This document shows positions 1-7,060 of a stretch of 36,648 nucleotides of DNA, in pieces. Under the pieces are notes generated by a model that did no database searches, was not told the DNA's origin, and saw nothing but the letters and a program-made list of their open reading frames with translations. Position numbers and translations under genes: made by a program. The first letter of the stretch is position 1. Every line of letters begins with the position of its first letter. The DNA is from Burkholderiales bacterium (lineage in GTDB: Bacteria > Pseudomonadota > Gammaproteobacteria > Burkholderiales > Burkholderiaceae_C): positions 1 to 36,648 of the forward strand of contig JACPYV010000108.1 of the NCBI GenBank assembly GCA_016195825.1, read 5' to 3'.

Positions 1-209
1 GCAATGGCTGGCTGCACCTGGGCGGGTGGCGCGGCCACGTAGACCTCGGTGCGGTTGCAGGTGGACAGGATGGCCGCCTCGGGCGTGCCCGGCAGCTTCT
101 GGCGCAGGCCCACGAGCGAGGGCGCGATCTGCTCGAGCGTGAACGCGAACCGCCCGCGCAAGTCCAGCGGGGCGGTGTTGTGGTTCAGGCCAAGAGCGAA
201 GACCGACAT
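1..209 (-). CDS. hemA: Glutamyl-tRNA reductase, N-terminal part (runs off left edge)
   Basis: This is the first 69 codons of glutamyl-tRNA reductase, the NADPH-dependent enzyme that reduces glutamyl-tRNA(Glu) to glutamate-1-semialdehyde, the first committed step of C5 tetrapyrrole (heme) synthesis in the cytoplasm. The reading frame starts at ATG 209-207 with [19 protein letters not shown]. This is the family's N-terminal LG.NH.TAP..LR signature. It is followed by [14 protein letters not shown], which carries the catalytic cysteine in the STCNRTE motif (residue 51 by my count). The rest of the gene lies beyond base 1. It is divergent from the small membrane-protein gene at 265, with a 55-base gap that must hold both promoters. 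Identification rests on two strong signature motifs. Confidence 0.93.
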   Translation of the reverse strand, partial: MSVFALGLNHNTAPLDLRGRFAFTLEQIAPSLVGLRQKLPGTPEAAILSTCNRTEVYVAAPPAQVQPAI

Positions 210-264
210 GGTGGTGAATTGTAGGATTCGCGGCTTTTCAGCGACTGACGCCGGTCAAGCCCGA

Positions 265-540
265 ATGAGCCCTCTCGACGCCTTTTGGCATATTGCCAAC
301 CTGTTTGCCCCAGCCTGGGGGCTGGCGGCACTGCTGGCATTGGCCATCAAGGCCGTGTGGCGGCGGGAAGCGAAATCCGTGGCCTGGCGGCGGCTGTGGG
401 GCTGGGGCTCGGCGGGCGGCTGTGCCGCCGTGGTCATTGCGTTGCTGTTGCTGGGCCGCGACGGCAAAACAGCGGGCTATGCCTTGCTGGTGCTCGGCGT
501 GGCCCTGCCGCAGTGGTTCCTGATGAGTTTCAGGCGCTGA
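265..540 (+). CDS. Small three-helix membrane protein of unknown function
   Basis: This is a 91-residue protein with three hydrophobic stretches, at about residues 10-28 ([18 protein letters not shown]), 50-62 ([13 protein letters not shown]) and 70-87 ([18 protein letters not shown]). Short arginine-rich loops separate them, so it is probably an inner-membrane protein. The frame is open further upstream to position 49, but that extension overlaps hemA on the other strand and reads as shadow. The ATG at 265 gives a protein that begins just before the first membrane helix. Its last 11 bases overlap the end of the convergent miaB. I do not recognise the family. The confidence reflects its small size and lack of a clear Shine-Dalgarno sequence. 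Confidence 0.6.
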   Translation: MSPLDAFWHIANLFAPAWGLAALLALAIKAVWRREAKSVAWRRLWGWGSAGGCAAVVIALLLLGRDGKTAGYALLVLGVALPQWFLMSFRR

Positions 541-1888
541 GCACGTCTTCCGTCGTGACGACCTCGCCGCGCAGCGAGTGCGCGAAAGCGGTCGTGATGC
601 GCACATCCACCAGCTGATTCATCAACCGCGGGGAGCCGGGGAAGTTGACGATGCGGTTGCACTCGGTGCGCCCCATCAGCTCCGACGCGTCCTTGCGGGC
701 GGTACCGGTGACGAGGATCTTCTCGACCTTGCCGACCATGCCTTGCGAGATCGTCAGCGCGTGGGCCTCAATGGCGGCCTGCAGCTCCTGCAGGCGGCGG
801 ACCTTGACCTCGTAGGGTGTCGTGTCTTCCAAGGCCGCGGCCGGCGTGCCGGGGCGGGGGCTGAAGATGAAGCTGAACGATGCGTCGAAACCGACGTCCT
901 CCACCAGCTTCATCAGCCTGGCGTGGTCTTCGTCGGTCTCACCGGGGAAGCCGACGATGAAGTCGCTGGCCAGGCGCAGGTCCGGGCGGATCGCGCGCAG
1001 CTTGCGCACGATGCTCTTGAACTCCAGCGCCGTGTAGCCGCGCTTCATCGCCATCAGGATGCGGTCGCTGCCGTGCTGCACCGGCAGGTGCAGGTGATTC
1101 ACGAGCTGCGGGATCTTGCCGTAGGCCTCGATCAGGCGCGGGCTGAACTCGTTGGGGTGGCTGGTGGTGAAACGCAGGCGCCGGATGCCGGGGATCTCGG
1201 CGGCGTATTCCAGCAGCAGGGCCAGGTCGGCGAACTCGCTGGTGTCGCCCATCCTGCCGCGGTAGGCATTGACGTTCTGGCCCAGCAGGTTGATCTCCAT
1301 GACGCCCTGGTCGGCCAGGCCGGCGATCTCGGTCAGCACGTCGTCAAACGGCCGCGAGACCTCCTCGCCCCGCGTGTAGGGCACCACGCAGTAAGAGCAG
1401 TACTTGGAGCAGCCTTCCATGATGGACACGAAGGCGGACGCGCCCTCCACCTTGGCCGGCGGCAGGTGGTCGAATTTCTCGATCTCGGGGAAGGAGATGT
1501 CCACCTGCGGGCGGCGCTGCTCGCGGCGGGCGTCCAGCATGGCGGGCAGTCGGTGCAGCGTCTGCGGGCCGAAGACGACGTCCACGTAGGGTGCACGCTC
1601 GATGATGGCCGCGCCTTCCTGCGAGGCCACGCAGCCGCCGACGCCGATCATGACGCCCTTGGCCTTGAGGTGCTTGACACGGCCCAGGTCGCTGAAGACT
1701 TTCTCTTGCGCCTTCTCGCGCACCGAGCAGGTGTTGAAGAGGATGAGGTCGGCCTGCTCGACATCGGTGGTCGGTTCGTAGCCCTGGGCAGCGCCCAGCA
1801 CGTCGGCCATCTTGTCCGAGTCGTACTCGTTCATTTGGCAGCCGAAGGTCTTGATGAAGACCTTCTTCGTCGGCGTCTCGCCGCTCAT
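530..1888 (-). CDS. miaB: tRNA-2-methylthio-N6-dimethylallyladenosine synthase MiaB
   Basis: This radical-SAM methylthiotransferase adds the 2-methylthio group to N6-isopentenyladenosine at position 37 of tRNAs that read UNN codons. The 452 residues show the full family plan. The N-terminal UPF0004 domain carries the three auxiliary-cluster cysteines at about 17 ([13 protein letters not shown]), 54 (NTCSVREKA) and 86 (VGGCVASQ). The radical-SAM motif CSKYCSYC has cysteines at about 160, 164 and 167, followed by [11 protein letters not shown]-terminal TRAM region occupies about 380-445 ([26 protein letters not shown]). The start [18 protein letters not shown] is typical in length. The gene upstream (start 2262) ends inside its start codon in an ATGA overlap, so the two are translationally coupled. 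Its end overlaps the convergent small membrane gene by 11 bases. Confidence 0.97.
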   Translation of the reverse strand: MSGETPTKKVFIKTFGCQMNEYDSDKMADVLGAAQGYEPTTDVEQADLILFNTCSVREKAQEKVFSDLGRVKHLKAKGVMIGVGGCVASQEGAAIIERAPYVDVVFGPQTLHRLPAMLDARREQRRPQVDISFPEIEKFDHLPPAKVEGASAFVSIMEGCSKYCSYCVVPYTRGEEVSRPFDDVLTEIAGLADQGVMEINLLGQNVNAYRGRMGDTSEFADLALLLEYAAEIPGIRRLRFTTSHPNEFSPRLIEAYGKIPQLVNHLHLPVQHGSDRILMAMKRGYTALEFKSIVRKLRAIRPDLRLASDFIVGFPGETDEDHARLMKLVEDVGFDASFSFIFSPRPGTPAAALEDTTPYEVKVRRLQELQAAIEAHALTISQGMVGKVEKILVTGTARKDASELMGRTECNRIVNFPGSPRLMNQLVDVRITTAFAHSLRGEVVTTEDVLSA

Positions 1889-2262
1889 GACTTGCTCCAG
1901 GTCTGGTTGCCCGGGTTGAACTGCCAGCTGGCGGCCTCGGCCGGCGTCGCGGGCCAGGGCTTGTTGGCAAGTTCTGCGGGGTTCAGCACCCAGACGTCCA
2001 TGATCAGGCCGCTGCTTTCGACCGTGTAGTGCACGGTCAGTTTCTGGCCGGCGAGCCCGGCGGGCGGCACCCAGAGGTTGTTGTCGTTCTTGACGCGCGC
2101 ACCGGGTGCCAGGCGGGCCGGCTTGCCGTTGAGCTGGGCGTCGGGGAACTGCGTGATGATCAGTTCGCCGCGCAGCGCGGTGGCGGGGAAGAAGCGGTGC
2201 GTCTGCGCCTGGGCGGTCAGACAGCTGACGACCAGCGCCAGCGGGAGGGCACAGCGGTACAT
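1885..2262 (-). CDS. Small secreted protein of unknown function, coupled to miaB
   Basis: This is a 125-residue protein with a clear Sec signal peptide: [20 protein letters not shown], with probable cleavage after AQA at about residue 19. The mature part of roughly 105 residues is rich in Pro, Asn and Trp, contains no cysteine, and is probably a small periplasmic beta domain. It includes [22 protein letters not shown], a [22 protein letters not shown] strand region, and a Trp-rich tail with WPATP and SWQFNPG. The stop codon overlaps the miaB start (ATGA), so this is the first gene of a two-gene unit with miaB. I do not recognise a named family or a function. The link to tRNA modification is probably positional only. 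Confidence 0.75.
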   Translation of the reverse strand: MYRCALPLALVVSCLTAQAQTHRFFPATALRGELIITQFPDAQLNGKPARLAPGARVKNDNNLWVPPAGLAGQKLTVHYTVESSGLIMDVWVLNPAELANKPWPATPAEAASWQFNPGNQTWSKS

Positions 2263-2501
2263 GGTATTTGTCCAGTGGCTGCGGAAATGAATACGGCGCG
2301 AGGCTCGCTCGCGCCGCTGTGGGCTCCGCGGCGCGCAGAGCGCCCGTGGAAGCCCTAGAGTTTACCTTGGCCCTTCCCTCGGCCCGCAGGCCCCCAATGC
2401 AGCGCCCCCACGTCCCTCAACCGCGCGGTGTTGCCGGTCCGTCCGCCGCCTATCGTTGTCTGCTGCGGCGACGGCCGATGGCTTCTTGAGAGGAAACAGA
2501 C

Positions 2502-3734
2502 ATGGCTGACTGGCGTGCAATCCCAACCCTCCTGGCCGCGCTTGCGCTGGGCGTCGGCTTGCCGGCGGCCCGTGCCGACGTGATCGTCGACTGGAATCAG
2601 ACCGCCTGCGAGGCGGTGGCCAAAGCGGGTCCGGGCGCCCCGGGGCACCGCATGCTCGCCGTCGTGCAGCTGGCGGTCTTCGAGGCCGTGAACAGCATCG
2701 AGCCACGCTACGCGCCATGGATGCCGCGCATGACGGCACCGCCCGGCGCCTCGGTGGACGCCGCCGTGGCGGCTGCCAACCGCGCGACGCTGGCAGCGTT
2801 GATGCCAGCCGAGAAGGCGGCGATCGAGGCGGCCTACCAGGCCGTGCTGAAGTCGGTGCCCGAGGGTGCGGCCAAGGCGGACGGCATTGCCGTCGGCGAG
2901 AAGGCAGCGGCCCAGGTGCTCGCGCGTGCGGCGACCGATGGTGCCGGTGGCGCTGACAACTATCAGTGGCAGACGACGCCCGGCCGCTATGTGCCCACCG
3001 TCGTGCCCGCCGCCCCGACCTGGCCGCGGCGCACGCCCTGGGTGATGTCGCGGGCCGACCAGTTCCGACCCGGCCCGCCGCCCGATCTCGCCAGCGAGGC
3101 CTGGGCACGCGACCTGCAGGAAGTGCGCACGCTGGGCAGCAAGAACAGCACGGTGCGCACGCCCGCCCAGACGGACATCGCGCGGTTCTGGGAGGAGACG
3201 CGGCCCCTGGTCTATTACCCCTTGCTCAAGGCCGTCGGCCAATCGCCAGGCCGCAGCGTGGTGCAGAACGCGCGCCTGTACGCCGCCGCCAGCATGGCGA
3301 TCGACGATGCGCTGATCGCCGTCTTCGACGCCAAGTACGCCTTCAACTTCTGGCGCCCGGTCACGGCCATCCGCATGGAGCACCAGGCGGGGGGCAACAA
3401 GACGGTGGCGGACCTGGGCTGGACGCCCTTCATCGCCACGCCCATGCACCCGGAATACCCCTGCGCCCATTGCGTGGTCTCGGGCGCGCTAGGCGCGGTG
3501 CTGCGCGAGGAGATGCGCGGCCGGCCCATGCCCCGCCTCAGTTCGACCAGCCCCACGCTGCCGGGTGCCGTGCGCGAGTGGGATGGGGTGGACGCCTTCA
3601 TGGAGGAGGTGCGCATGGCTCGCATCTACGACGGCGTGCACTACAGGAACTCGACGGAGGTTGGCAACCAAATGGGCATGGCGTTGGGTGCGCTGGTGCA
3701 GCAGCGTTTTGCGGTGCCTGCTGCTACCAAGTAG
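2502..3734 (+). CDS. Secreted PAP2 / vanadium-dependent haloperoxidase-family protein
   Basis: This is a 410-residue exported protein; the signal peptide is roughly residues 1-25 and ends in PAARA. It has the acid phosphatase/vanadium haloperoxidase active-site pattern. Lys at about 278 and Arg-Pro at 285-286 lie in AKYAFNFWRPVTAIR. The second motif is YPCAHC, with His at about 323, in place of the more common PSGH. The third is RIYDGVHYRNS, with Arg at about 374 and His at about 380. These residues bind phosphate or vanadate. Sequence cannot tell a phosphatase from a haloperoxidase. The start is supported by an AGAGGAAA ribosome site about 8 bases upstream. It stands alone, is followed by a strong terminator, and has no visible link to the pectin locus. 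Confidence 0.88.
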   Translation: MADWRAIPTLLAALALGVGLPAARADVIVDWNQTACEAVAKAGPGAPGHRMLAVVQLAVFEAVNSIEPRYAPWMPRMTAPPGASVDAAVAAANRATLAALMPAEKAAIEAAYQAVLKSVPEGAAKADGIAVGEKAAAQVLARAATDGAGGADNYQWQTTPGRYVPTVVPAAPTWPRRTPWVMSRADQFRPGPPPDLASEAWARDLQEVRTLGSKNSTVRTPAQTDIARFWEETRPLVYYPLLKAVGQSPGRSVVQNARLYAAASMAIDDALIAVFDAKYAFNFWRPVTAIRMEHQAGGNKTVADLGWTPFIATPMHPEYPCAHCVVSGALGAVLREEMRGRPMPRLSSTSPTLPGAVREWDGVDAFMEEVRMARIYDGVHYRNSTEVGNQMGMALGALVQQRFAVPAATK

Positions 3735-3753
3735 GCGCCATCCCCCGGGCGGC

Positions 3754-3797
3754 AAAAGGCAACGGGCTGCCTCGTGAGAGGCAGCCCGTTGGCTTTG
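3754..3797. terminator. Bidirectional intrinsic terminator after the PAP2 gene
   Basis: A perfect 14-bp inverted repeat has arms at 3760-3773 (CAACGGGCTGCCTC) and 3778-3791, with a GTGA loop. It is extended outward by an A-tract/T-tract pairing across one G-G mismatch. The minus-strand read-out ends in CCTTTTG and the plus-strand in CTTTG, so it can work in both directions. It ends 3 bases from the left copy of the tRNA-Met 3' repeat. It may therefore have been the tRNA's original terminator before the island inserted; that last point is inference. Confidence 0.85.
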
Positions 3798-3799
3798 TC

Positions 3800-3816
3800 T
3801 GGTGGCGCTTCAGGGA
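3800..3816. repeat. Distal 17-bp copy of tRNA-Met 3' end (putative att site)
   Basis: TGGTGGCGCTTCAGGGA is identical to 6930-6946, the last 17 bases of the tRNA-Met gene read on the plus strand, including the CCA end. The match stops at 3817. It also makes a short GGTGGC/GCCACC hairpin with the next bases (3801-3806 with 3817-3822). It is read here as the displaced attachment half-site. Confidence 0.8.
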
Positions 3817-4230
3817 GCCACCACCAAGATCTCAAAATGAAGGTGTTTGGGGCCATGTGCTGCTGTTGACGTGGGCTGAATTTCGAGGTCTCAAGGATTG
3901 CGAAATCGTTGTCCGTAGCGCGGCTGCAGGGCCGATGTCTGAGCAGTCAGCGCATCCTTCCGGACGAAGCTATCGCTCGCCGTGCTTCAAAGCGTCTAGA
4001 CAGGAACGGGGCCGCGGATGCGATGCGTAGTTGAAGCATCAATCGACTGCTCCATCGTTGTTTCGTGCTTCAATTTGCCATCCGCACCGATGGGTTCGAT
4101 TGTTGAAGAATGAATCGCCTATTTGGTCGGCGATGTGTACTTCAATTTGGCGGGAAGGTGCGTCGTGGCCGCGGAACTGGAACTCGCGCTGGTGCGCCAA
4201 GCGCTTTAAACCTGACTACTTGTCGAGCTG
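3817..4230. other. Gene-poor left end of the island with a possible decayed coding stretch
   Basis: This is 414 bases with no convincing gene. One stretch in the same frame as the following nucleotidyltransferase is open from 4114 to 4206. It reads like coding sequence, for example DVYFNLAGRCVVAAELEL followed by ALVRQAL, and is then closed by TAA at 4207 and TGA at 4213 just before the ATG at 4231. It could be a decayed N-terminus of that protein or the tail of an older gene. The region also presumably contains the promoter of the AbiE-like pair. I see no clear -35/-10 pair. Confidence 0.4.
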
Positions 4231-4974
4231 ATGAGCAACGCCATGCACAAGGAGCTAGTGCTGAAGGGCGGCATGGCCATGCGCGCGGTCCATGGCAGCG
4301 TGCGCTACACCAAAGACATCGACCTGGATGCCGATGAGCGTGCGTCCAAGGAGCGGATCCAGGGCGTCGTGCGCCGCTCCATCGAGCGGGCCGTGTCATC
4401 CGGTCTCATCGCCAATGCTGTGGTCACCGCTCCGAAGCAGACCGACACCACCTTGCGCTGGAAGATCACGGGCACCCAGCCCAACAGCATGGCGCCGATG
4501 CACCTGACGGTCGAAGTCTCCCGCCGGCCCAAGTTGATCGAAGGCCATGTGGTCGAGGTGCCTCTGGACAAGTCGTTCAATCAGACCGGGCGCGATGTGC
4601 GGGTGCAGGTGCTGGACTCGCAGCACATCGCTGTGACCAAGGTCTTGGCCTTGACTGACCCGATGCGGATGGCGCCGCGCGACCTGTTCGACCTGAACGT
4701 CTTGCTGGAGGCCGGTGTCGAGGACCCGGGGCCGCTGCTCGCGCAGATGCCAGACGCCCAGCAGCGTCTGCCACTGATCATGGCCGAGCTGTGGCCGAAG
4801 ATTGAGGCGATGGGCTACGAACAGTTCCGCAACGAAGTCATGCCCTACCTTCCCGCCGAGGTCGGCCAAGCCATCGACAGCGAAGCGTTCGACGCCATGC
4901 GTGTGGATGTCGGTGTTGCCGTGGAGCAATGGCTGCAGACCGCTGCCGCTGTATCGCCGGAGGTCGGCTCATGA
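4231..4974 (+). CDS. AbiEii/AbiGii-type nucleotidyltransferase toxin
   Basis: This is a 247-residue member of the AbiEii nucleotidyltransferase family, the toxin of type IV (AbiE) toxin-antitoxin and phage-abortive-infection systems. Characterised members are nucleotidyltransferases that act on RNA or nucleotides in the cytoplasm. All four expected motifs are visible: LKGGMAMR (GG at 13-14), KDIDLD (acidic residues 29, 31, 33), an acidic residue in LTVEVS (about 95), and the distal IAVTKVLAL...RDLFDL block (Lys about 137, Asp about 151 and 154). The enzyme therefore looks intact at its catalytic core. The N-terminus is short: the LKGG motif starts at residue 11, and in-frame stops lie at 4207 and 4213, so some N-terminal sequence may be lost. 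The stop overlaps the next gene's start (ATGA). Confidence 0.85.
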   Translation: MSNAMHKELVLKGGMAMRAVHGSVRYTKDIDLDADERASKERIQGVVRRSIERAVSSGLIANAVVTAPKQTDTTLRWKITGTQPNSMAPMHLTVEVSRRPKLIEGHVVEVPLDKSFNQTGRDVRVQVLDSQHIAVTKVLALTDPMRMAPRDLFDLNVLLEAGVEDPGPLLAQMPDAQQRLPLIMAELWPKIEAMGYEQFRNEVMPYLPAEVGQAIDSEAFDAMRVDVGVAVEQWLQTAAAVSPEVGS

Positions 4975-5816
4975 GTTCAGGCCTGATGCCCGCCAACCTG
5001 GAGCGATCTGACCTGCAGGTGGACAGACCCATCGGCGATTGGAAGTTCAGATTGCTGGGCGGTCTTGCCGAACCTGGGGTGCCGAGGATCTTCACGGCTG
5101 CCGAGTTCCACAGCCTTGTGCTTCGGCACCGCCCGGGGGCATCCACGAGCACTGCGCGACTGCTTGCCAGTTCGCTGGTGCAAGCCGGTGCGCTGCGGCG
5201 AGTTGCGTCTGGCATCTACCTGAACCGGCGCTGTCTGCCACCAGCCGAGCTGGCCGAGATGGCTGGCCACATTCGCGCTGGCGCCGTGATCTCGCTGCAG
5301 TCTGTGCTCGGCGAGTGCGGATTTCTGAACAATCCGTCTGCCATCGTGATGGCCGTGGTGCCGACCTCGGCAAGCAAGCGACCGAACCTGGGTGAGGTGA
5401 AGACGTCAGGTGGAGATGTCTTCAGGTTCTACGGCCTGGCCGAGCGCTTCTTCCCCGGCGCCGATGAAGATCGATGGGTGCTGTACCAGCCCGGTCGGGC
5501 ATGCGATATGTTCCGGCCCGAGGCCGCGTTGCTGCAGTGGCTGTATCTGGCAGGCATGAAGCGCAGCACGGTCACGCCGCCGCCCAGCGATGTGGACATG
5601 GGGCAGCTCGATGAAGAACACCTGGACCAGCTCGCGCAGCGATGGCAGCTACAGGCTGAGTTGAAGACCTGGCACGATCAGGCGAAGTCCGTAGGCTTCG
5701 GCGAAGAGTCGGACAGGCCTCACGCCACCGTAGGTGAGAAGCGCCACGCCGTAGCGGCGGCCGATGGGGCGGCTGCACGCGAGCGTCTGTTTGCTCGGCT
5801 GGGGAAGAAACGCTGA
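4971..5816 (+). CDS. AbiEi-like winged-helix antitoxin/regulator
   Basis: This 281-residue protein starts at ATG 4971 in a 4-base overlap with the toxin stop. The frame is open 14 codons further upstream, but the coupled start is preferred. Residues about 40-85 have the form of the AbiEi winged helix: LLASSLVQAGALRRVASGIY, the usual 'later part depends on G.l.rv..GvY' pattern. They are followed by HIRAGAVISLQSVLGECG, the family's 'gavIs..SAL...G' segment. AbiEi proteins repress their own operon and neutralise AbiEii. The C-terminal third (about 190-281) is charged and of unclear role. In most AbiE loci the antitoxin gene comes first; here it is second. Assignment to the AbiEi family is from motif shape only. 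Confidence 0.75.
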   Translation: MSSGLMPANLERSDLQVDRPIGDWKFRLLGGLAEPGVPRIFTAAEFHSLVLRHRPGASTSTARLLASSLVQAGALRRVASGIYLNRRCLPPAELAEMAGHIRAGAVISLQSVLGECGFLNNPSAIVMAVVPTSASKRPNLGEVKTSGGDVFRFYGLAERFFPGADEDRWVLYQPGRACDMFRPEAALLQWLYLAGMKRSTVTPPPSDVDMGQLDEEHLDQLAQRWQLQAELKTWHDQAKSVGFGEESDRPHATVGEKRHAVAAADGAAARERLFARLGKKR

Positions 5817-5965
5817 AGTTCGAACAGTCAGGCAGATACCTCGATGAGGGCTTCACGCTTGGCTCTCTTCACGGCCCGCGACTGTTTGATCTCGCACGGC
5901 GTTGTCTTGCTGAGGCCTGATGCTCTGGATGTCGGCCTCATCGAAGAGGGCGTAGTGGTTGGACA

Positions 5966-6764
5966 TTATTTCTTGCTGGAGATCACGCGGTACTGCGCGG
6001 CGGCGCGGTAGAGGGCCCCGTCGTTCACGTTGACGGCGATCCAGTCGTTGGCAAGCGCCAGCACGAAAAGTCTTGGAGATGACCAAGAGCTTTCTTGATC
6101 GTGCGCGCGTTGAGCGTTTTCAGCTTGGCCTTGGTCGGCTCAGCCGCGGTGTCTTCGGACGGCTTCGTTGCGCGCTTGCGGTCTGCGAGGGCCACCCTGG
6201 CGGCCTTCGATGGGCGCTTGGCGTAGCGATCGACGAAACCCTTGACGTCGACCGGGCCACTTCGTGCACGCACACCGCCTCGCGGTCGCGGCCTTGGGCG
6301 GCCAGGTCGTCGAGCAGCATGGTCAGCGTGCGCAGCTTCTCGCCGGTCGTGCTGCGGGTGCCGGGTGTGACTTCGGCGGCCGATCCCGAGTTGGTGGCAG
6401 CGACGAACAGCTGGATGGCCTCGAGCATCGGCGGCAGGCGTGCGACGCGGTGGGCGCTGCTGGCGGCCTGCTTGAGGTCCTGCACCAGGCTGGCCATCGC
6501 CTGGCTCGGGTCTTCGCCGCGTCGGATGGCTTGCATCAGCGCATTGCGCAGGTGGCTGTTCTGCGTCAGGAAGCTCTGGAACGGCCTGAGATCGTTGTCG
6601 TCCTTGATCTCGGCTTCGATGCCGCCCGGCCACTTCAGGTTGAGCAGATTGATCAGGTGGCGGAGATCGCCAGGGGGATCATTGGACATGGCGGCGCGCA
6701 GTCGCTCGAGTTCGAGCGCGAAGATGCGTACTGTCCGAGAGTCCTTCGTGCGAGGGGAGACCAT
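5966..6764 (-). pseudogene. Tyrosine-recombinase (phage-type integrase) remnant, frameshifted and truncated
   Basis: Reading on the minus strand from about 6764, three frames must be joined to make a continuous protein. Frame 1 ends near GRDREAVCVHEVA. A shift near 6255 leads to VDVKGFVDRYAKRPSKAARVA and LNARTIKKALGHLQDF. A missing base near 6067 then leads to VLALANDWIAVNVNDG, ending at TAA 5966-5968. The 'STTGEKLRTLTMLLDDL' and 'LNARTIKKALGHLQDFFVLA' pieces match the SAM-like core-binding domain of tyrosine recombinases. The catalytic R-H-R-Y domain is absent, and nothing between 5820 and 5966 restores it. It sits next to the tRNA end of the island, where integrase genes usually lie. I infer a dead integrase. 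The exact start is uncertain. Confidence 0.65.
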
Positions 6765-6884
6765 GATCTCGCGCGGAGGCCCCGGCACGATTGCACCGAA
6801 AGGTGCAGGTGCCGTGTCGGTTGCGGGCGAGTCGAGCGGGCTAGGCGGCCAAAGTGGGCACCTTAGGCGGATACCCTGGCCAAG

Positions 6885-6923
6885 AAAAAAGCCTCGCAAG
6901 TCTTTGACCTGTGAGGCTTTTTT
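6885..6923. terminator. Intrinsic terminator downstream of tRNA-Met
   Basis: An A-tract, GCCTCGCAAG, a short loop, CTGTGAGGC and a T-tract form an imperfect stem (GCCTC/GAGGC core) with six A/T on each side. It is therefore a terminator in either direction. On the minus strand it lies 7 bases past the tRNA CCA end and would end the tRNA transcript. Confidence 0.85.
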
Positions 6924-6929
6924 AGATTT

Positions 6930-6946
6930 TGGTGGCGCTTCAGGGA
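6930..6946. repeat. Proximal 17-bp repeat inside tRNA-Met (putative att site)
   Basis: These are the 3'-terminal 17 bases of the tRNA-Met gene, identical to 3800-3816. They span the CCA, the discriminator, the 3' half of the acceptor stem and the first bases of the T-stem. This is a typical crossover region for tRNA-targeting tyrosine recombinases. Confidence 0.8.
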
Positions 6947-7006
6947 CTCGAACCCCGGACCTGTGGATTATGATTCCATCGCTCTAACCAACTGAGCTAA
7001 AGCGCC
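6930..7006 (-). tRNA. tRNA-Met (CAT anticodon)
   Basis: This is a 77-base tRNA with encoded CCA. The acceptor stem GGCGCTT pairs with AAGCGCC. The D-arm is AGCTCAGTTGGTTAGAGC, the anticodon loop carries CAT, and the T-arm is GGTCCGGGGTTCGAGTCCC-like. CAT could be elongator methionine or the lysidine-modified isoleucine tRNA. The G1-C72 pair rules out a standard initiator. I favour elongator Met from overall resemblance to betaproteobacterial Met tRNAs. It is intact despite the island at its 3' side. It lies 54 bases downstream of the CE12 gene in the same direction. Confidence 0.95.
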
Positions 7007-7060
7007 TGAGCCCGCTATTCTAAGCGAAGTTTTTCAACGCTGGCAAGTGGCGGCGAAAAG

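Larger units (their letters stand above)
3800..6946. mobile_element. Decayed integrative island at the 3' end of tRNA-Met, carrying an AbiE-like pair
   Basis: The segment is bounded by two identical 17-base copies of the tRNA-Met 3' end: 3800-3816, and 6930-6946 inside the intact tRNA. It lies wholly on the 3' side of the tRNA, the standard geometry for an element integrated by a tyrosine recombinase at a tRNA 3' end. Inside are a toxin-antitoxin-like gene pair and a broken integrase remnant beside the tRNA. Base composition is visibly less GC-rich than in the flanks, especially at 3820-4230 and 5820-6100. Because no complete integrase is present, the element is probably no longer mobile by itself. 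The exact ends are inferred from the repeat only. Confidence 0.7.

Noticed and set aside
4031..4231. 66-codon plus-strand frame before the AbiE-like toxin
   Set aside because: Composition is Trp/Arg/Ser-rich and unlike a real protein. It overlaps the better in-frame stretch at 4114-4206 and has no ribosome site.
5853..5966. 37-codon frame starting MSNHYALFDEAD directly after the integrase remnant stop
   Set aside because: It is short, has no recognisable domain, and lies in a decayed region with overlapping alternative frames. It is more likely debris than a gene.
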